Virus record (IMG/VR): IMGVR_UViG_3300037247_000358
Location: 1-50,476 of that record
Length of the DNA: 50,476 nt
Source: a virus
Reading direction: 5' to 3' (one strand)
Shown: one piece after another, positions 7,665 through 15,805 of the stretch
How the letters are laid out: the number at the start of each line of letters is the position of its first letter
Position numbering within the stretch: the stretch's first letter is position 1
Made by a program: the position numbers and the translations under genes
The notes under the pieces: generated by a model
Seen by the model: the letters and a program-made list of their open reading frames with translations, nothing else
The model's database searches: none
Told to the model about the DNA's origin: nothing

Positions 7665-8071
7665 CACCTGAAGATATAGGAGAGAAACACGAAAGAGATG
7701 AGAGACGAGCCAGGCGGCTAGCAGTTGACCCAGAGGGGTCATTTAACGACGAGGGTAAATTTGTGCCACCAAAGGGTAAGGGGTTTTACTTGGAGCCACT
7801 ACCCAGCACCCTCATCGTTATTGAGGATGGGTTCAAATATGAAGGGCTTATCGCAATACCTCACCAGGCCCAGCGGCGCTCAACAACAGGTAAAGTCGTA
7901 GCCATTGGTGAGGGGGTAACAAAGGTTCAGGTCGGTGACCATGTTGTTTGGCCACAACTAAGTGGAACTCTGATTAAGTTCCGAGGACACCCTGACTATC
8001 ACATTTTCAATGAGGATGAGATATTAGCTAAGATAATAGGCAACGCAGAGCTAGAAGGCATGGCGGTGTAA
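7661..8071 (+). CDS. GroES/Cpn10-like co-chaperonin
   Basis: After a charged 40-residue N-terminal tail, the rest of the 136-residue protein follows the Cpn10 fold pattern. It has a Leu-Ile-Val-Ile-Glu-Asp strand; a mobile-loop region rich in Ile, Ala and Ser; then TTGKVVAIGEGVTKVQVGD; then a strand pair with Gly-x-x-Ile-Lys-Phe-Arg-Gly; and finally a Glu-Asp-Glu-Ile-Leu-Ala-Lys-Ile ending that matches the GroES C-terminus. Phage T4 gp31 and related proteins replace host GroES to fold the capsid protein. Here the gene lies in the replication operon, not near the capsid gene. It starts four bases inside the previous gene behind AGGAGG. No GroEL is present. Confidence 0.8.
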   Translation: MTPEDIGEKHERDERRARRLAVDPEGSFNDEGKFVPPKGKGFYLEPLPSTLIVIEDGFKYEGLIAIPHQAQRRSTTGKVVAIGEGVTKVQVGDHVVWPQLSGTLIKFRGHPDYHIFNEDEILAKIIGNAELEGMAV

Positions 8072-8073
8072 AA

Positions 8074-8349
8074 ATGAAGAATCCGACAGACGCTATAGGA
8101 AACGAACTGTTCCCAGGAGATATGGTCACTATCAGTGTCGAGGATATCACCTGGAAAATTGGCAAAGTCATCAACGTACAACCAGGAGGTCTGTCAATGC
8201 CAGGGAGGAGGAACACGCAGACCGCTGCCAAGGTACAAATAGTCCTCGAAATGAACATAGATGTACCTTACGGCGAACGAGTGGCAAGGGTACTAAAGGT
8301 CATTGACCCACAGGCAACAGCAGCAATAAGCAAGATTCTGAAGAACTAA
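8074..8349 (+). CDS. Hypothetical small beta protein, 91 aa
   Basis: The product begins with Asp-Ala-Ile-Gly-Asn-x-Leu-x-Pro-Gly-Asp, then alternates short hydrophobic strands and ends in a helical stretch. This looks like an SH3-like beta barrel, as in small phage proteins of similar size. It follows the GroES-like gene by two bases and abuts the next gene. Its role is unknown. Confidence 0.6.
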   Translation: MKNPTDAIGNELFPGDMVTISVEDITWKIGKVINVQPGGLSMPGRRNTQTAAKVQIVLEMNIDVPYGERVARVLKVIDPQATAAISKILKN

Positions 8350-8547
8350 ATGAAATATGTGCAGAGGCAGGATAATGAGTGGGTCCAACCCAAGAGAAAA
8401 AAACACTTCATAATGTGCTGCGACTGTGGATTAGTCCACGAATTTGACTTCCGAATCCACAAGAGACACATCCAGTTCCGAGCTAGGCGGAACGAACGCA
8501 AAACGGCTGCCGCCAGACGAATGCTGGAAAGAGGAAGAACTAAGTAG
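8350..8547 (+). CDS. Small CxxC protein of a common phage type
   Basis: The 65-residue basic protein has Cys-Cys-Asp-Cys-Gly-Leu-Val-His followed by Phe-Asp-Phe-Arg and a basic tail with Arg-Arg-Asn-Glu-Arg. This layout is frequent in unrelated phages. It would suit a zinc-binding, nucleic-acid-binding protein. It is the last gene of the rightward block. Its start codon directly follows the previous stop. Confidence 0.7.
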   Translation: MKYVQRQDNEWVQPKRKKHFIMCCDCGLVHEFDFRIHKRHIQFRARRNERKTAAARRMLERGRTK

Positions 8548-8722
8548 CTGCCTCCACTACTGCCCTATCAATGGCCAGTGCGGTGGCACTTCGACAAAGT
8601 TGCCGAGATGCCACCGCCTCGACCATCAACCGAAGGTGCACAGCACAGTAGCCCGCCTCTACAACCGGAAACACGCAGGCTCTAGTGTAAACACACCCTG
8701 GGCTAGTAGCCTCCGCCTCCAT
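8540..8722 (-). CDS. Possible small Cys/His protein at the end of the late block
   Basis: A 60-residue frame begins at ATG 8722, inside the end of the previous minus-strand gene. It contains Cys-x6-Cys, then Gly-Tyr-Cys-Ala-Val-His-Leu-Arg, a spacing seen in small phage zinc-finger or HNH-related proteins. No good ribosome-binding site precedes it, it overlaps the terminator-like hairpin, and it ends 8 bases inside the convergent plus-strand gene. It could be a chance frame. Confidence 0.35.
   Translation of the reverse strand: MEAEATSPGCVYTRACVFPVVEAGYCAVHLRLMVEAVASRQLCRSATALAIDRAVVEAAT
8580..8617. terminator. Candidate bidirectional terminator hairpin between converging blocks
   Basis: GCGGTGGCA (8580-8588) pairs perfectly with TGCCACCGC (8609-8617) across a 20-base loop. 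It sits in the 155-base gap where rightward and leftward transcription meet. A sequence hairpin works on both strands, but there is no clear T-run, so efficiency is uncertain. The hairpin also lies inside the weak minus-strand gene at 8540-8722. Confidence 0.45.
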
Positions 8723-8906
8723 GCGGATTGGATGTGCCCGAAGGTTTTGCACCTTTGGCTCCTTTGAAACCGCTCTCCTTTTCCCCGGCAGATGCCTTAC
8801 TTCCCCCGCCCTTAACGGGGGAGGAAGGGGCGTTCTCGCTTGGGGAAATTTCCAACTTGTCGCAGATTGCCTTAACTTCCTGATGACTACTTCCGGTGTT
8901 TGCCAC
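8703..8906 (-). CDS. Small hydrophilic protein, last clear gene of the late block
   Basis: GTG 8906 lies eight bases after AAGGAG. The 67-residue product is rich in Ser, Gly, Lys and Ala, and ends Gly-Gly-Gly-Gly-Tyr. It looks disordered. The 17-bp palindrome at 8923-8939 lies directly upstream of its ribosome-binding site, so it may be separately controlled. No function is recognised. Confidence 0.6.
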   Translation of the reverse strand: MANTGSSHQEVKAICDKLEISPSENAPSSPVKGGGSKASAGEKESGFKGAKGAKPSGTSNPHGGGGY

Positions 8907-8922
8907 AGCTTTTTCTCCTTTC

Positions 8923-8939
8923 TGTTTAGAGTATAAACA
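8923..8939. promoter_or_regulatory. Operator-like palindrome, copy 1
   Basis: TGTTTA-GAGTA-TAAACA. The same 17 bases recur at 36409-36425, and three more copies share both half sites with a different centre. It lies in the 39-base gap between the 626-residue protein gene and the last late gene, just upstream of that gene's ribosome-binding site. On the minus strand the centre reads TATACT, which could double as a -10 element. Confidence 0.75.
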
Positions 8940-8945
8940 CTTAGG

Positions 8946-10826
8946 TCATTGACTCATCTTCCTCAACTGTCGTTGTAACATCTTGGTGTAGGTGCCCTTT
9001 TGCAAAAGATTACGCCTTCTGCGCCGTAGGCTCCGCGGGAATAACTCACGCGCTGCCAACGAGCCAGCAACAGGAACTCTACGAGTTAGCTCCCTCCCTA
9101 TGGTTTCCAAGCCGTCCTTTGAAGATAAGAGGTCGTGGGCAAGAATGAAAACATCTGAGCCAAAGACGGGGCCGAGGACAAAACTAGCCATTGGTCGAAG
9201 GCTTGGGGAAAATAGAGCATACTGCAAATCCTCAATTAGGCCGAGACTACCAACCTGTGCGAAGTTGTCAATCATACGGTCGAGCCAGAATTTCATTTGC
9301 GGCCGTTCTTTGAGGCCCTGAGGGCCACGGCGTATCAGGGTCTTGAGGTCTGCCGCAACCTCACCAACCAACGGGAACGTAAAAGCCATATAGGCCAGCG
9401 GCCTAAGTTCCCCTTCCAGGGCTGGTTTTAGTGCAAAGTCTTTGATAAACCTAGTCTGGTTGTAAGCAAATTGCTTATACATTGTCAGAACACGGAATAT
9501 CGGTTCCTTCTTCCAATAAATTGGAAGCTCCGCCACCGTGCTCCGAAACTGGGTTAGGTCGCTGACTCGTTTGCCAGCACGAAGCAGGTCACTTTCAGTT
9601 AATGCCCCACGCTTTAGCCCAGCTTCAATATCTACACCGAGGAGCCTGAGACTTCTCCTTGCAGCGCCATCCACAGGGTTCCTCAGCAGCTTAACCATCT
9701 GCTCCTCGGCGTAATGCTTCCCGACGTTAGCAGAGAAGATTCTATTGAACTTCTCAATCGGGGCAAAGCCTGTGTACCGCAACACCTTACTACCAATGCC
9801 TTCGGCCTCTACTTTAGCAAGTCTGCGAAATTCGACCAAGGATTGGTGATACACACCACCAGTACGGAGACCAAACTCCAGTGCAGAACCATAATCCGCG
9901 ATTGAATCCCGTAGTGCCTTTGCAAAGGGGCTGATACCGGCCAACACCAATGTATTCATTGGTTGTGTAGCATTAGAAATGACAGCAACACTGAGTTTTG
10001 AAAATGCTTCGAGATTCTGTACGAACACCTCCCACCCTGGCTTGCCATGGGATACTATCTGGCTGCCAGGGCCGATGCTGCGGCCGAGGAATAGCTCAGT
10101 GTAGAGACGAGCAAACATACTGTCACCACCCTGTTCTTCAACTAGGTCTAACAAGGCGTGGATGTTCTGGTCCTTAGGACCAAAGGCTCTGGCCTCCTCG
10201 ATTCTTCGGATGGTAGACACTTGATGCTCTATATCAACAGCCATATCCTGTCGCCAGCCCGGTAAATCAACTCTACGGGGGCTCTCAAGGGTATGGACTT
10301 TACGGCCAGAAACCCTAATCATGTTCAACAGGCCACGGGCCTCCGAAACCGTACTAGCCTGTCCAGTGGACATTAGGTGTTTTATTGCGTTCTGCTCTCC
10401 GTGGCCCCTCAAGAAGTCAGGACGCCACATCCTTGGAAAGTGGAAAGGCACGCGGGGGCCAACCTTGACACCTACAGCAGATGCCTCAGTGTAGAGAAGG
10501 TCATCAATGACAGTGTTAACCGAGGCAAAGTTCCTGACGGTCTGGTCCTGTGCAGCGATGCCAAAGGCTCTTTGACCAATGTACTGTTCTGTCAGTTCCA
10601 CTGAAGGGTTCAGAGAAGCAAAGCCACCACGATAGTCAGCCATACGCTTCGCAGCACGAGTCTCGTAGGTGTTCCTAGTACCTTGCAAGATAGAATCTAG
10701 CATATTGGCCGCAGGCCCATTTCTCCGAACAGCCTTGCTACCGCTTTCGATGGCATACTTTCCAACGGCAGTTGTAAAAAAGGCGTTTTTAGCCTTTAGG
10801 GCCAGGTTTAGAGCTATGCTGCCCAC
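8946..10826 (-). CDS. Large internal virion/ejection-like protein, 626 aa
   Basis: This is a long, mostly helical, basic protein that begins with a hydrophobic stretch (residues 1-20) and has weakly hydrophobic segments near residues 275-310 and 465-490. The C-terminus is very basic, with five arginines in a row. Size, composition and position after the tail genes fit podovirus internal core or ejection proteins, as in T7 gp15/gp16, but no direct motif proves it. GTG 10826 overlaps the previous stop as TAGTG and has GGGGA eight bases upstream. No lytic transglycosylase motif was seen. Confidence 0.7.
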   Translation of the reverse strand: MGSIALNLALKAKNAFFTTAVGKYAIESGSKAVRRNGPAANMLDSILQGTRNTYETRAAKRMADYRGGFASLNPSVELTEQYIGQRAFGIAAQDQTVRNFASVNTVIDDLLYTEASAVGVKVGPRVPFHFPRMWRPDFLRGHGEQNAIKHLMSTGQASTVSEARGLLNMIRVSGRKVHTLESPRRVDLPGWRQDMAVDIEHQVSTIRRIEEARAFGPKDQNIHALLDLVEEQGGDSMFARLYTELFLGRSIGPGSQIVSHGKPGWEVFVQNLEAFSKLSVAVISNATQPMNTLVLAGISPFAKALRDSIADYGSALEFGLRTGGVYHQSLVEFRRLAKVEAEGIGSKVLRYTGFAPIEKFNRIFSANVGKHYAEEQMVKLLRNPVDGAARRSLRLLGVDIEAGLKRGALTESDLLRAGKRVSDLTQFRSTVAELPIYWKKEPIFRVLTMYKQFAYNQTRFIKDFALKPALEGELRPLAYMAFTFPLVGEVAADLKTLIRRGPQGLKERPQMKFWLDRMIDNFAQVGSLGLIEDLQYALFSPSLRPMASFVLGPVFGSDVFILAHDLLSSKDGLETIGRELTRRVPVAGSLAARELFPRSLRRRRRNLLQKGTYTKMLQRQLRKMSQ

Positions 10827-12643
10827 TATAGTTTCCCCATCTGCTCCAACAACTCATCCACAGAAGTTCCTGACTGGAGCTTCATAACCACAAGGTCATC
10901 TATTTCCACGCCAGCGGCCCTAAGTTGTTGCAGCTTTGCTTCAACCTCAACACCGAACTGCCCGCCAGGAAGGCGTTGCTCTAACGCCTTCGCTCTGGCT
11001 CTGAGCCGCTCCATCTTCTCCCTACCAACGGCCTTTTGGGAACCTTTGACGAAGGTTTGAGATTCGATTTGTTCGAGCTTGCCTAGGTAGGCTTTGCTCA
11101 GCTTTGTCTGGTACTTCCGTTTAGCCGCCGCGTCTGTGATTTTGTTAACCGTTCTCAGGATTGAATTTACGCCGTCCCGTAACAGGGTGTTATACTTATC
11201 CCTGATTTGGTCAGCAGCCATGGAGATAAAATCTTCCTGGGTCGGTTTGATGGCCGAGACTGCCTGAATACGCTCGTCAAGGGTAAGAACAACGTTGTTG
11301 GCTTCTTTTAAGGCTTGACCTACTTCAGTGGCCTGGGTGACCTGTTTAGTAACTGGTACAGATGCCTTGGTCGGAGGAAACTGCTTGACAGGGGCACCAC
11401 GAGCAGCACGGAGAGCAGCGTCATTTATATCAGGGGCAAGCGCAGTTGGAGCCGCAGGTGGTGCAGCCGCAGGCTTGGGCACTGGTATCCCAGGCTTTGG
11501 TGTCACCGTCACAGATGGGTTGCTGGCCACACTGATAATGCTTTCACCAGTGTTTAGCCTGAGTTTTTCCAACTCCGTTGGAGCTCTGCCAGTGTAAGAC
11601 CTAAAGGCTTTTTGACGGTTGGCTACTGCTTTGGCACTTGCTACGCCAGTTTTAAGTGCTTCAATATCCGCCTTCCCTGCCTCAACGGCCTTAGCAAACT
11701 CCTTCCGCTCCCGCGGAGACATAGCTGTTTTAGCCTTCGTGGCTGCTCGGTACTCACCCATAATACTAGGGCCGAATTTACCTGCTTCTTGCTCTGTAAG
11801 TTCAGCAAAGGGTTTGCCAACCCTCTTCACAGAAATTTCATCCAGTATCACGGACTTAGTTTTCTGCCCTGCCAAAGCCTGACTCAACTCCGTAGCTGTA
11901 GCAGGGGCCTGTGCTACGGGTGGTTTGCCACGAAGCTGGCGTGCCTTGCTTCGGACACCAGCAATTGCTCTGGGGACAAACGGCAAAACGGCGCTGAGGC
12001 CACCACCTATTAAGGCACCAGTCGCTATGTCTTTTGGTTCCCCAGTGTAAGCGCCAAAGGCAGCGCCAGCCTCCGTCGCGCCAGCAGCAACAGCGCCAAG
12101 TCTCCCGGCCGCAGCTACAGGTGCTAAAGCAGCCCCAGCGCCAGCAGCAACAACAGTTGACGGCGCGAGTCTGCCAGCAAATTCAGCCGTCTTACCTCCA
12201 ATAGTCTCTCTTGTGCCATACTCTTCCAGAAGCTCCTGAATGGGAGCTATGTGCTCCCGCCAAGCCCTTCTGGCCTCTTCTGGAGAGGATGGACGAATAC
12301 CAAGATTAGCAAGAAGTGCCCCAACTTCCCCCATGCCTTTACCAGCACCATACGCGCCAGCGGCCAGTGTGCGGGCAATTGGGCCGCCAATGGCTGCAAG
12401 CCCCTTTTCAACCGGCCTACGTTTACCAAAATCCTTTGGCAATTGTGCCCCGCCCTCACGCATAAAAGACCGCTTGAAGGAGGTCTTGGCTATTTCCTCT
12501 TCATTGAACGTGAGTTTCTGATTCCGCAAACGTGGCTTAACGTGCTTAACAAACAAGTAATTAAGCAATAGCTCACGCTTGGCAGGACCAAGCGCCTCTA
12601 TCCTGTCACGGTGCTTCCGTGCAAATTCCAGTTCACCTGGCAT
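10826..12643 (-). CDS. Large internal virion protein with Gly/Ala-rich membrane-like region, 605 aa
   Basis: Residues 1-60 are charged and helical. Residues 81-230 are very rich in Gly and Ala with long uncharged stretches, such as 162-200, as expected for a protein that inserts into the host envelope during DNA ejection. Residues 250-370 are helical. Residues about 380-430 are a Pro/Ala/Lys-rich linker, and the end is a coiled-coil-like region. The order next to the 626-residue and 426-residue proteins resembles the internal-protein cluster of podoviruses. The role is inferred from this context. Confidence 0.65.
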   Translation of the reverse strand: MPGELEFARKHRDRIEALGPAKRELLLNYLFVKHVKPRLRNQKLTFNEEEIAKTSFKRSFMREGGAQLPKDFGKRRPVEKGLAAIGGPIARTLAAGAYGAGKGMGEVGALLANLGIRPSSPEEARRAWREHIAPIQELLEEYGTRETIGGKTAEFAGRLAPSTVVAAGAGAALAPVAAAGRLGAVAAGATEAGAAFGAYTGEPKDIATGALIGGGLSAVLPFVPRAIAGVRSKARQLRGKPPVAQAPATATELSQALAGQKTKSVILDEISVKRVGKPFAELTEQEAGKFGPSIMGEYRAATKAKTAMSPRERKEFAKAVEAGKADIEALKTGVASAKAVANRQKAFRSYTGRAPTELEKLRLNTGESIISVASNPSVTVTPKPGIPVPKPAAAPPAAPTALAPDINDAALRAARGAPVKQFPPTKASVPVTKQVTQATEVGQALKEANNVVLTLDERIQAVSAIKPTQEDFISMAADQIRDKYNTLLRDGVNSILRTVNKITDAAAKRKYQTKLSKAYLGKLEQIESQTFVKGSQKAVGREKMERLRARAKALEQRLPGGQFGVEVEAKLQQLRAAGVEIDDLVVMKLQSGTSVDELLEQMGKL

Positions 12644-12647
12644 GTTA

Positions 12648-13928
12648 TTACTGCTCGAAACCTATCTCCTGCAAAGCAGAGCTTCCCATCAATGTCAGCA
12701 TATCTTGTATTTCCTGGTTTGCCCGTTGGGCATTCTGCATTTCTAATAGGGCAGCCTTAGCTTCATCAGAATCCCCCTCACCAAGTTTTACATACTCTCG
12801 ATACACCTGGCTGTAATAATTGAGCCGGTTGCTGTGAAACTTAGCCATGCTGGCAAACATTAAACCAGCTTTGCCCTGTGCCATGTGACCCTGGATTTCC
12901 GCGGCTGCAATGCCTCGTGCCTTAATGAACGCTAGTCCGTTTTGACGCCTCTTCTCCAATTGGTCCATCGCTAACTTGCCCTGTTGAACCAACAAAGCGT
13001 TCTTAGCCTGTATTTGGGTATCCAGCATTACAGACTCATGTTGGCGGGATGCCTGTCCCATAGATGTAGCATGTTCCTGTGCTTCTAGTTGTCCAGCAGA
13101 AGGTTTCAACCCACCAGTAATTCTAGCAACATCCTGAGCCTCAGCACCAGACAACAAGGCTCCGCCCGCAGCACCACCCATCTGAGCAGCCGCTTCAGGA
13201 CTGCGACCAGCAACGGTTTGCATCCCCTTCAGAAGCGTGTTCCTCAGCATCGAAGCCGCATCCGGTGATGGTAACAGTTTACCACCCACGGTACGACCGG
13301 CTCCAGGTTGGCCACCACCCTGGCCACCGCCCTGCTGGCCACCCTGACCGCTTTTAACAATTGCATCATGGAAACCTGACACCTCAGGTGATGGCTCCTT
13401 CTTAGGAGCATCCGGAAGTGTAAACTGAACAAACTTCTCAGCCTCCTTCATAAACTTTTCATCTGTGACGTATGCCCGAATGGTCTCCTTGTCGCCGTTT
13501 TGAATGGCAAGAAGAAGCTGAGCTACTTTGTTGGACATTAGTGCTTTCTTCTGGGCAACCCGTGATGCCTTCCATCTACCCACCACCTCGCTAAGGTTCT
13601 TCATTGCACCAGCAACAACGGCCCCAGTTCTGGCCTGTTTCGTCGGAAATGAAAACCCCGTTTGAAAAGCAGGATGCTGAGGCCGCGGGCCTGCACCTGG
13701 TGCCTGAACCTGCTGAGGCATGGTTGCTCCTGCTACAGGAAACGGCGTAGCCAATCGCTGCGGTGCTCCACCGACCTGACCTGGAATCATTTGGACACCA
13801 CCACCGCCAGGGCTGACAGCGGAGAGAAATTCACCTACACCCCCGACAGCCTTGAAGATGTTTTCAGCCTTGCTGGGCTTCTTATCGGGTGACTTCTTTT
13901 TCTTTTCTTCTTCGCCGTTGTGTGGCAT
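12648..13928 (-). CDS. Structural/internal protein with lysine-rich start, 426 aa
   Basis: The N-terminus is strongly charged, with a Glu run and five lysines, followed by a Gly/Pro/Gln-rich region to about residue 85. The rest is helical, with a Gly/Gln-rich linker near 195-215. It lies between the Gly-rich protein and the Ala-rich ejection-like protein. It resembles middle-sized internal virion proteins in other podoviruses by layout only. A GAGG site precedes ATG 13928. Confidence 0.6.
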   Translation of the reverse strand: MPHNGEEEKKKKSPDKKPSKAENIFKAVGGVGEFLSAVSPGGGGVQMIPGQVGGAPQRLATPFPVAGATMPQQVQAPGAGPRPQHPAFQTGFSFPTKQARTGAVVAGAMKNLSEVVGRWKASRVAQKKALMSNKVAQLLLAIQNGDKETIRAYVTDEKFMKEAEKFVQFTLPDAPKKEPSPEVSGFHDAIVKSGQGGQQGGGQGGGQPGAGRTVGGKLLPSPDAASMLRNTLLKGMQTVAGRSPEAAAQMGGAAGGALLSGAEAQDVARITGGLKPSAGQLEAQEHATSMGQASRQHESVMLDTQIQAKNALLVQQGKLAMDQLEKRRQNGLAFIKARGIAAAEIQGHMAQGKAGLMFASMAKFHSNRLNYYSQVYREYVKLGEGDSDEAKAALLEMQNAQRANQEIQDMLTLMGSSALQEIGFEQ

Positions 13929-13948
13929 AATTACATCCTCACTAACTA

Positions 13949-14950
13949 CTAATCACCACCGCCAAAAATCCCGGCAAGTGTTTCAGTAAGTTCAGCCCCG
14001 CCACTTAGCAACGCCCCAACACCACCAAGGCCAAACTCCTTACTGACAATCCCCGGTGTCGTGGTAGCCGCCCCAAAACCTAAATTCAACAACGGACTGT
14101 ACTCTGGACGAGTCCTGATAAATTCGTTCATCAGTCGGTTGATGGACTCCTGGTCAAGACCTTGCAGATATTCACCAAACTCACCGCCCATACCTGTAAG
14201 AAATTGTCCAGCGCCAAGCTGACGGCCACGGGCGGACTCCATCGCGCCAGTTTCCATCATGGCAAGCAAAGCATTCTGGTCAAGAGCCGTCTGGGACTGA
14301 AAGTCCGTCATTGCTGTCCCGAATGGGCTCCCAGCCAGGTTGCCTGTGAATGCAAACTCCTCACGGAGCCCAGCCTCACGTTGGCCGATATTCCGCTCCT
14401 GCGCCGCAATCATGGCTTGCCATGCGGGCAGTTGAGAAATGGGAAGCCCCGTTTCAGAGAACTGTTGCATAATATCGAGACCTGGCTGGCCTCCACCGCC
14501 CTGACCCTGGAAGAATTGCATAAGTTGTTGGGCGACAGGATTCAAGGGAGCAGAGACCTGGCCAGGGCCAGTGGCACCACCACTGGGTAGCTGTGCTTGC
14601 AGATTGAACGGAGTTGCCCCCTGGCCTGTTTGGGTGCGAAGCCAGTTGATGAAGTCACCAGCAAACCCCGGGAACGTTTGCGGAATCTGTGAAAAACCAC
14701 GACCAAGGTCCCGAAGGCCAGTCGGCAGTGTCCCACCAGCTCTTTCACCTGAGGGCGCTTGTGGCACCATACCTGGCTGACTTGCAGGCTGATTTACAGG
14801 AGGCAAATTATTCTGCGGCAGGCCCGGCAGTGCAGGAAAATACTGATTAGATGCACCGCCTCCACCCCCACCTCCACCTCCAGCGCCTCCGCCTCCACCA
14901 GGCCCAAAGTTTGGAAACATGCCCTTAAACATATCACCTTGCTGCGGCAT
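13949..14950 (-). CDS. Glycine-rich virion protein, 333 aa
   Basis: Residues 17-32 are nearly all glycine, and the first 150 residues are rich in Gly, Pro, Gln and Asn, so this part is probably disordered. The C-terminal half is helical and Gln/Ala/Leu-rich. It follows the adaptor gene and precedes the internal-protein genes, with a clear GGAGG before ATG 14950. It could be a tail-associated or core protein. Confidence 0.6.
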   Translation of the reverse strand: MPQQGDMFKGMFPNFGPGGGGGAGGGGGGGGGASNQYFPALPGLPQNNLPPVNQPASQPGMVPQAPSGERAGGTLPTGLRDLGRGFSQIPQTFPGFAGDFINWLRTQTGQGATPFNLQAQLPSGGATGPGQVSAPLNPVAQQLMQFFQGQGGGGQPGLDIMQQFSETGLPISQLPAWQAMIAAQERNIGQREAGLREEFAFTGNLAGSPFGTAMTDFQSQTALDQNALLAMMETGAMESARGRQLGAGQFLTGMGGEFGEYLQGLDQESINRLMNEFIRTRPEYSPLLNLGFGAATTTPGIVSKEFGLGGVGALLSGGAELTETLAGIFGGGD

Positions 14951-14958
14951 CGTACCTC

Positions 14959-15708
14959 CTAACCAGGCAAATCCATGTAACGGCGTACAATGGGACGAAG
15001 TGCCTTCTCTTGCCGCCAGTCCTCACGCTCACGCCGCTTCTTACGCCCAGCAATCAGGCCAGGCCTCTCAGGGTATTTTGGGTCGCCGTGAAGCATAGCA
15101 TGGATAGCAGCAGCCTTTTCATACTCAAGCAACTCTGCAAAGCCACGCTCCGCGGCAGACCAACAAAGAATTTCATTCCAGTCCCTTGGTAGTAGAATTT
15201 GTGTAATCTCAAGGGCAGAATCATTTATGGGATGTTGGCGCAGTAGCCTGGCCTGTACCTGATAAGTTTTGTCAGGGACAGGAATAAAGCCAACCGTGTT
15301 ACCGAATCGGTACCAAGAGTTTGGGGTTGCGTTGAGTATCTGGAACTTGTCGGCCTCCTGATAACTGGTGTTCCGCAACTTACGGCGTAATAGATTAGTT
15401 GGGGGGTCAATCCACAACATAATATCCAGGGTCGCAAGGTTGAAATCCCCAACTGGAACCAATTGAACCGGAAAGGCGTATTCCTGGGCACCAATAGTTA
15501 AATTAAAAGTTGGACCCAAAACCTCCAACTCATCAAAATCGTCCCTAAATTCAGTGTTACCAGAAACTTCGAGGATTGCATCCCGCAGCCAAATCCTTGC
15601 CCGTGCAACATCACTGGTCCGGTTCTCAACCTTAATGATTACATCATCTGCAAGACTGCCGATAGTGGCAGGGTTCGCTACGGTTGTTGGACTACCGACT
15701 ATTACCAT
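14959..15708 (-). CDS. Head-to-tail adaptor/tail tubular protein A-like
   Basis: The 249-residue product has a helical N-terminus with a RARIWLRDAILEV-type helix, a beta-rich middle, including a FNLTIGAQEYAFPV strand pair, then an Asp-Pro-Pro turn, and a C-terminal helical region with Trp-Asn-Glu and an Arg-Lys-rich tail. This is the pattern of podovirus adaptor (gatekeeper) proteins that attach the tail to the portal. It lies near the nozzle and spike genes. The family call rests on pattern memory. Confidence 0.6.
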   Translation of the reverse strand: MVIVGSPTTVANPATIGSLADDVIIKVENRTSDVARARIWLRDAILEVSGNTEFRDDFDELEVLGPTFNLTIGAQEYAFPVQLVPVGDFNLATLDIMLWIDPPTNLLRRKLRNTSYQEADKFQILNATPNSWYRFGNTVGFIPVPDKTYQVQARLLRQHPINDSALEITQILLPRDWNEILCWSAAERGFAELLEYEKAAAIHAMLHGDPKYPERPGLIAGRKKRREREDWRQEKALRPIVRRYMDLPG

Positions 15709-15800
15709 GTACTTTTACCTCCCCATTTGCTTCCGTTGCCATCAAGGCGCTCATAGGCTAAGGCACGTACCTGGGCGCGGGTGAGTTGTGTATAGGCCAC
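15702..15800 (-). CDS. Possible 32-residue protein between spike and adaptor
   Basis: A short frame starts at GTG 15800 and overlaps the adaptor start by seven bases. Its sequence begins Met-Ala-Tyr-Thr-Gln-Leu-Thr-Arg-Ala-Gln, which resembles the first helix of adaptor proteins in other phages. AGGAG lies only two bases from the GTG, which is too close for ideal initiation. It may be a remnant or a tiny virion protein. Confidence 0.35.
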   Translation of the reverse strand: MAYTQLTRAQVRALAYERLDGNGSKWGGKSTW

Positions 15801-15805
15801 GGCTC

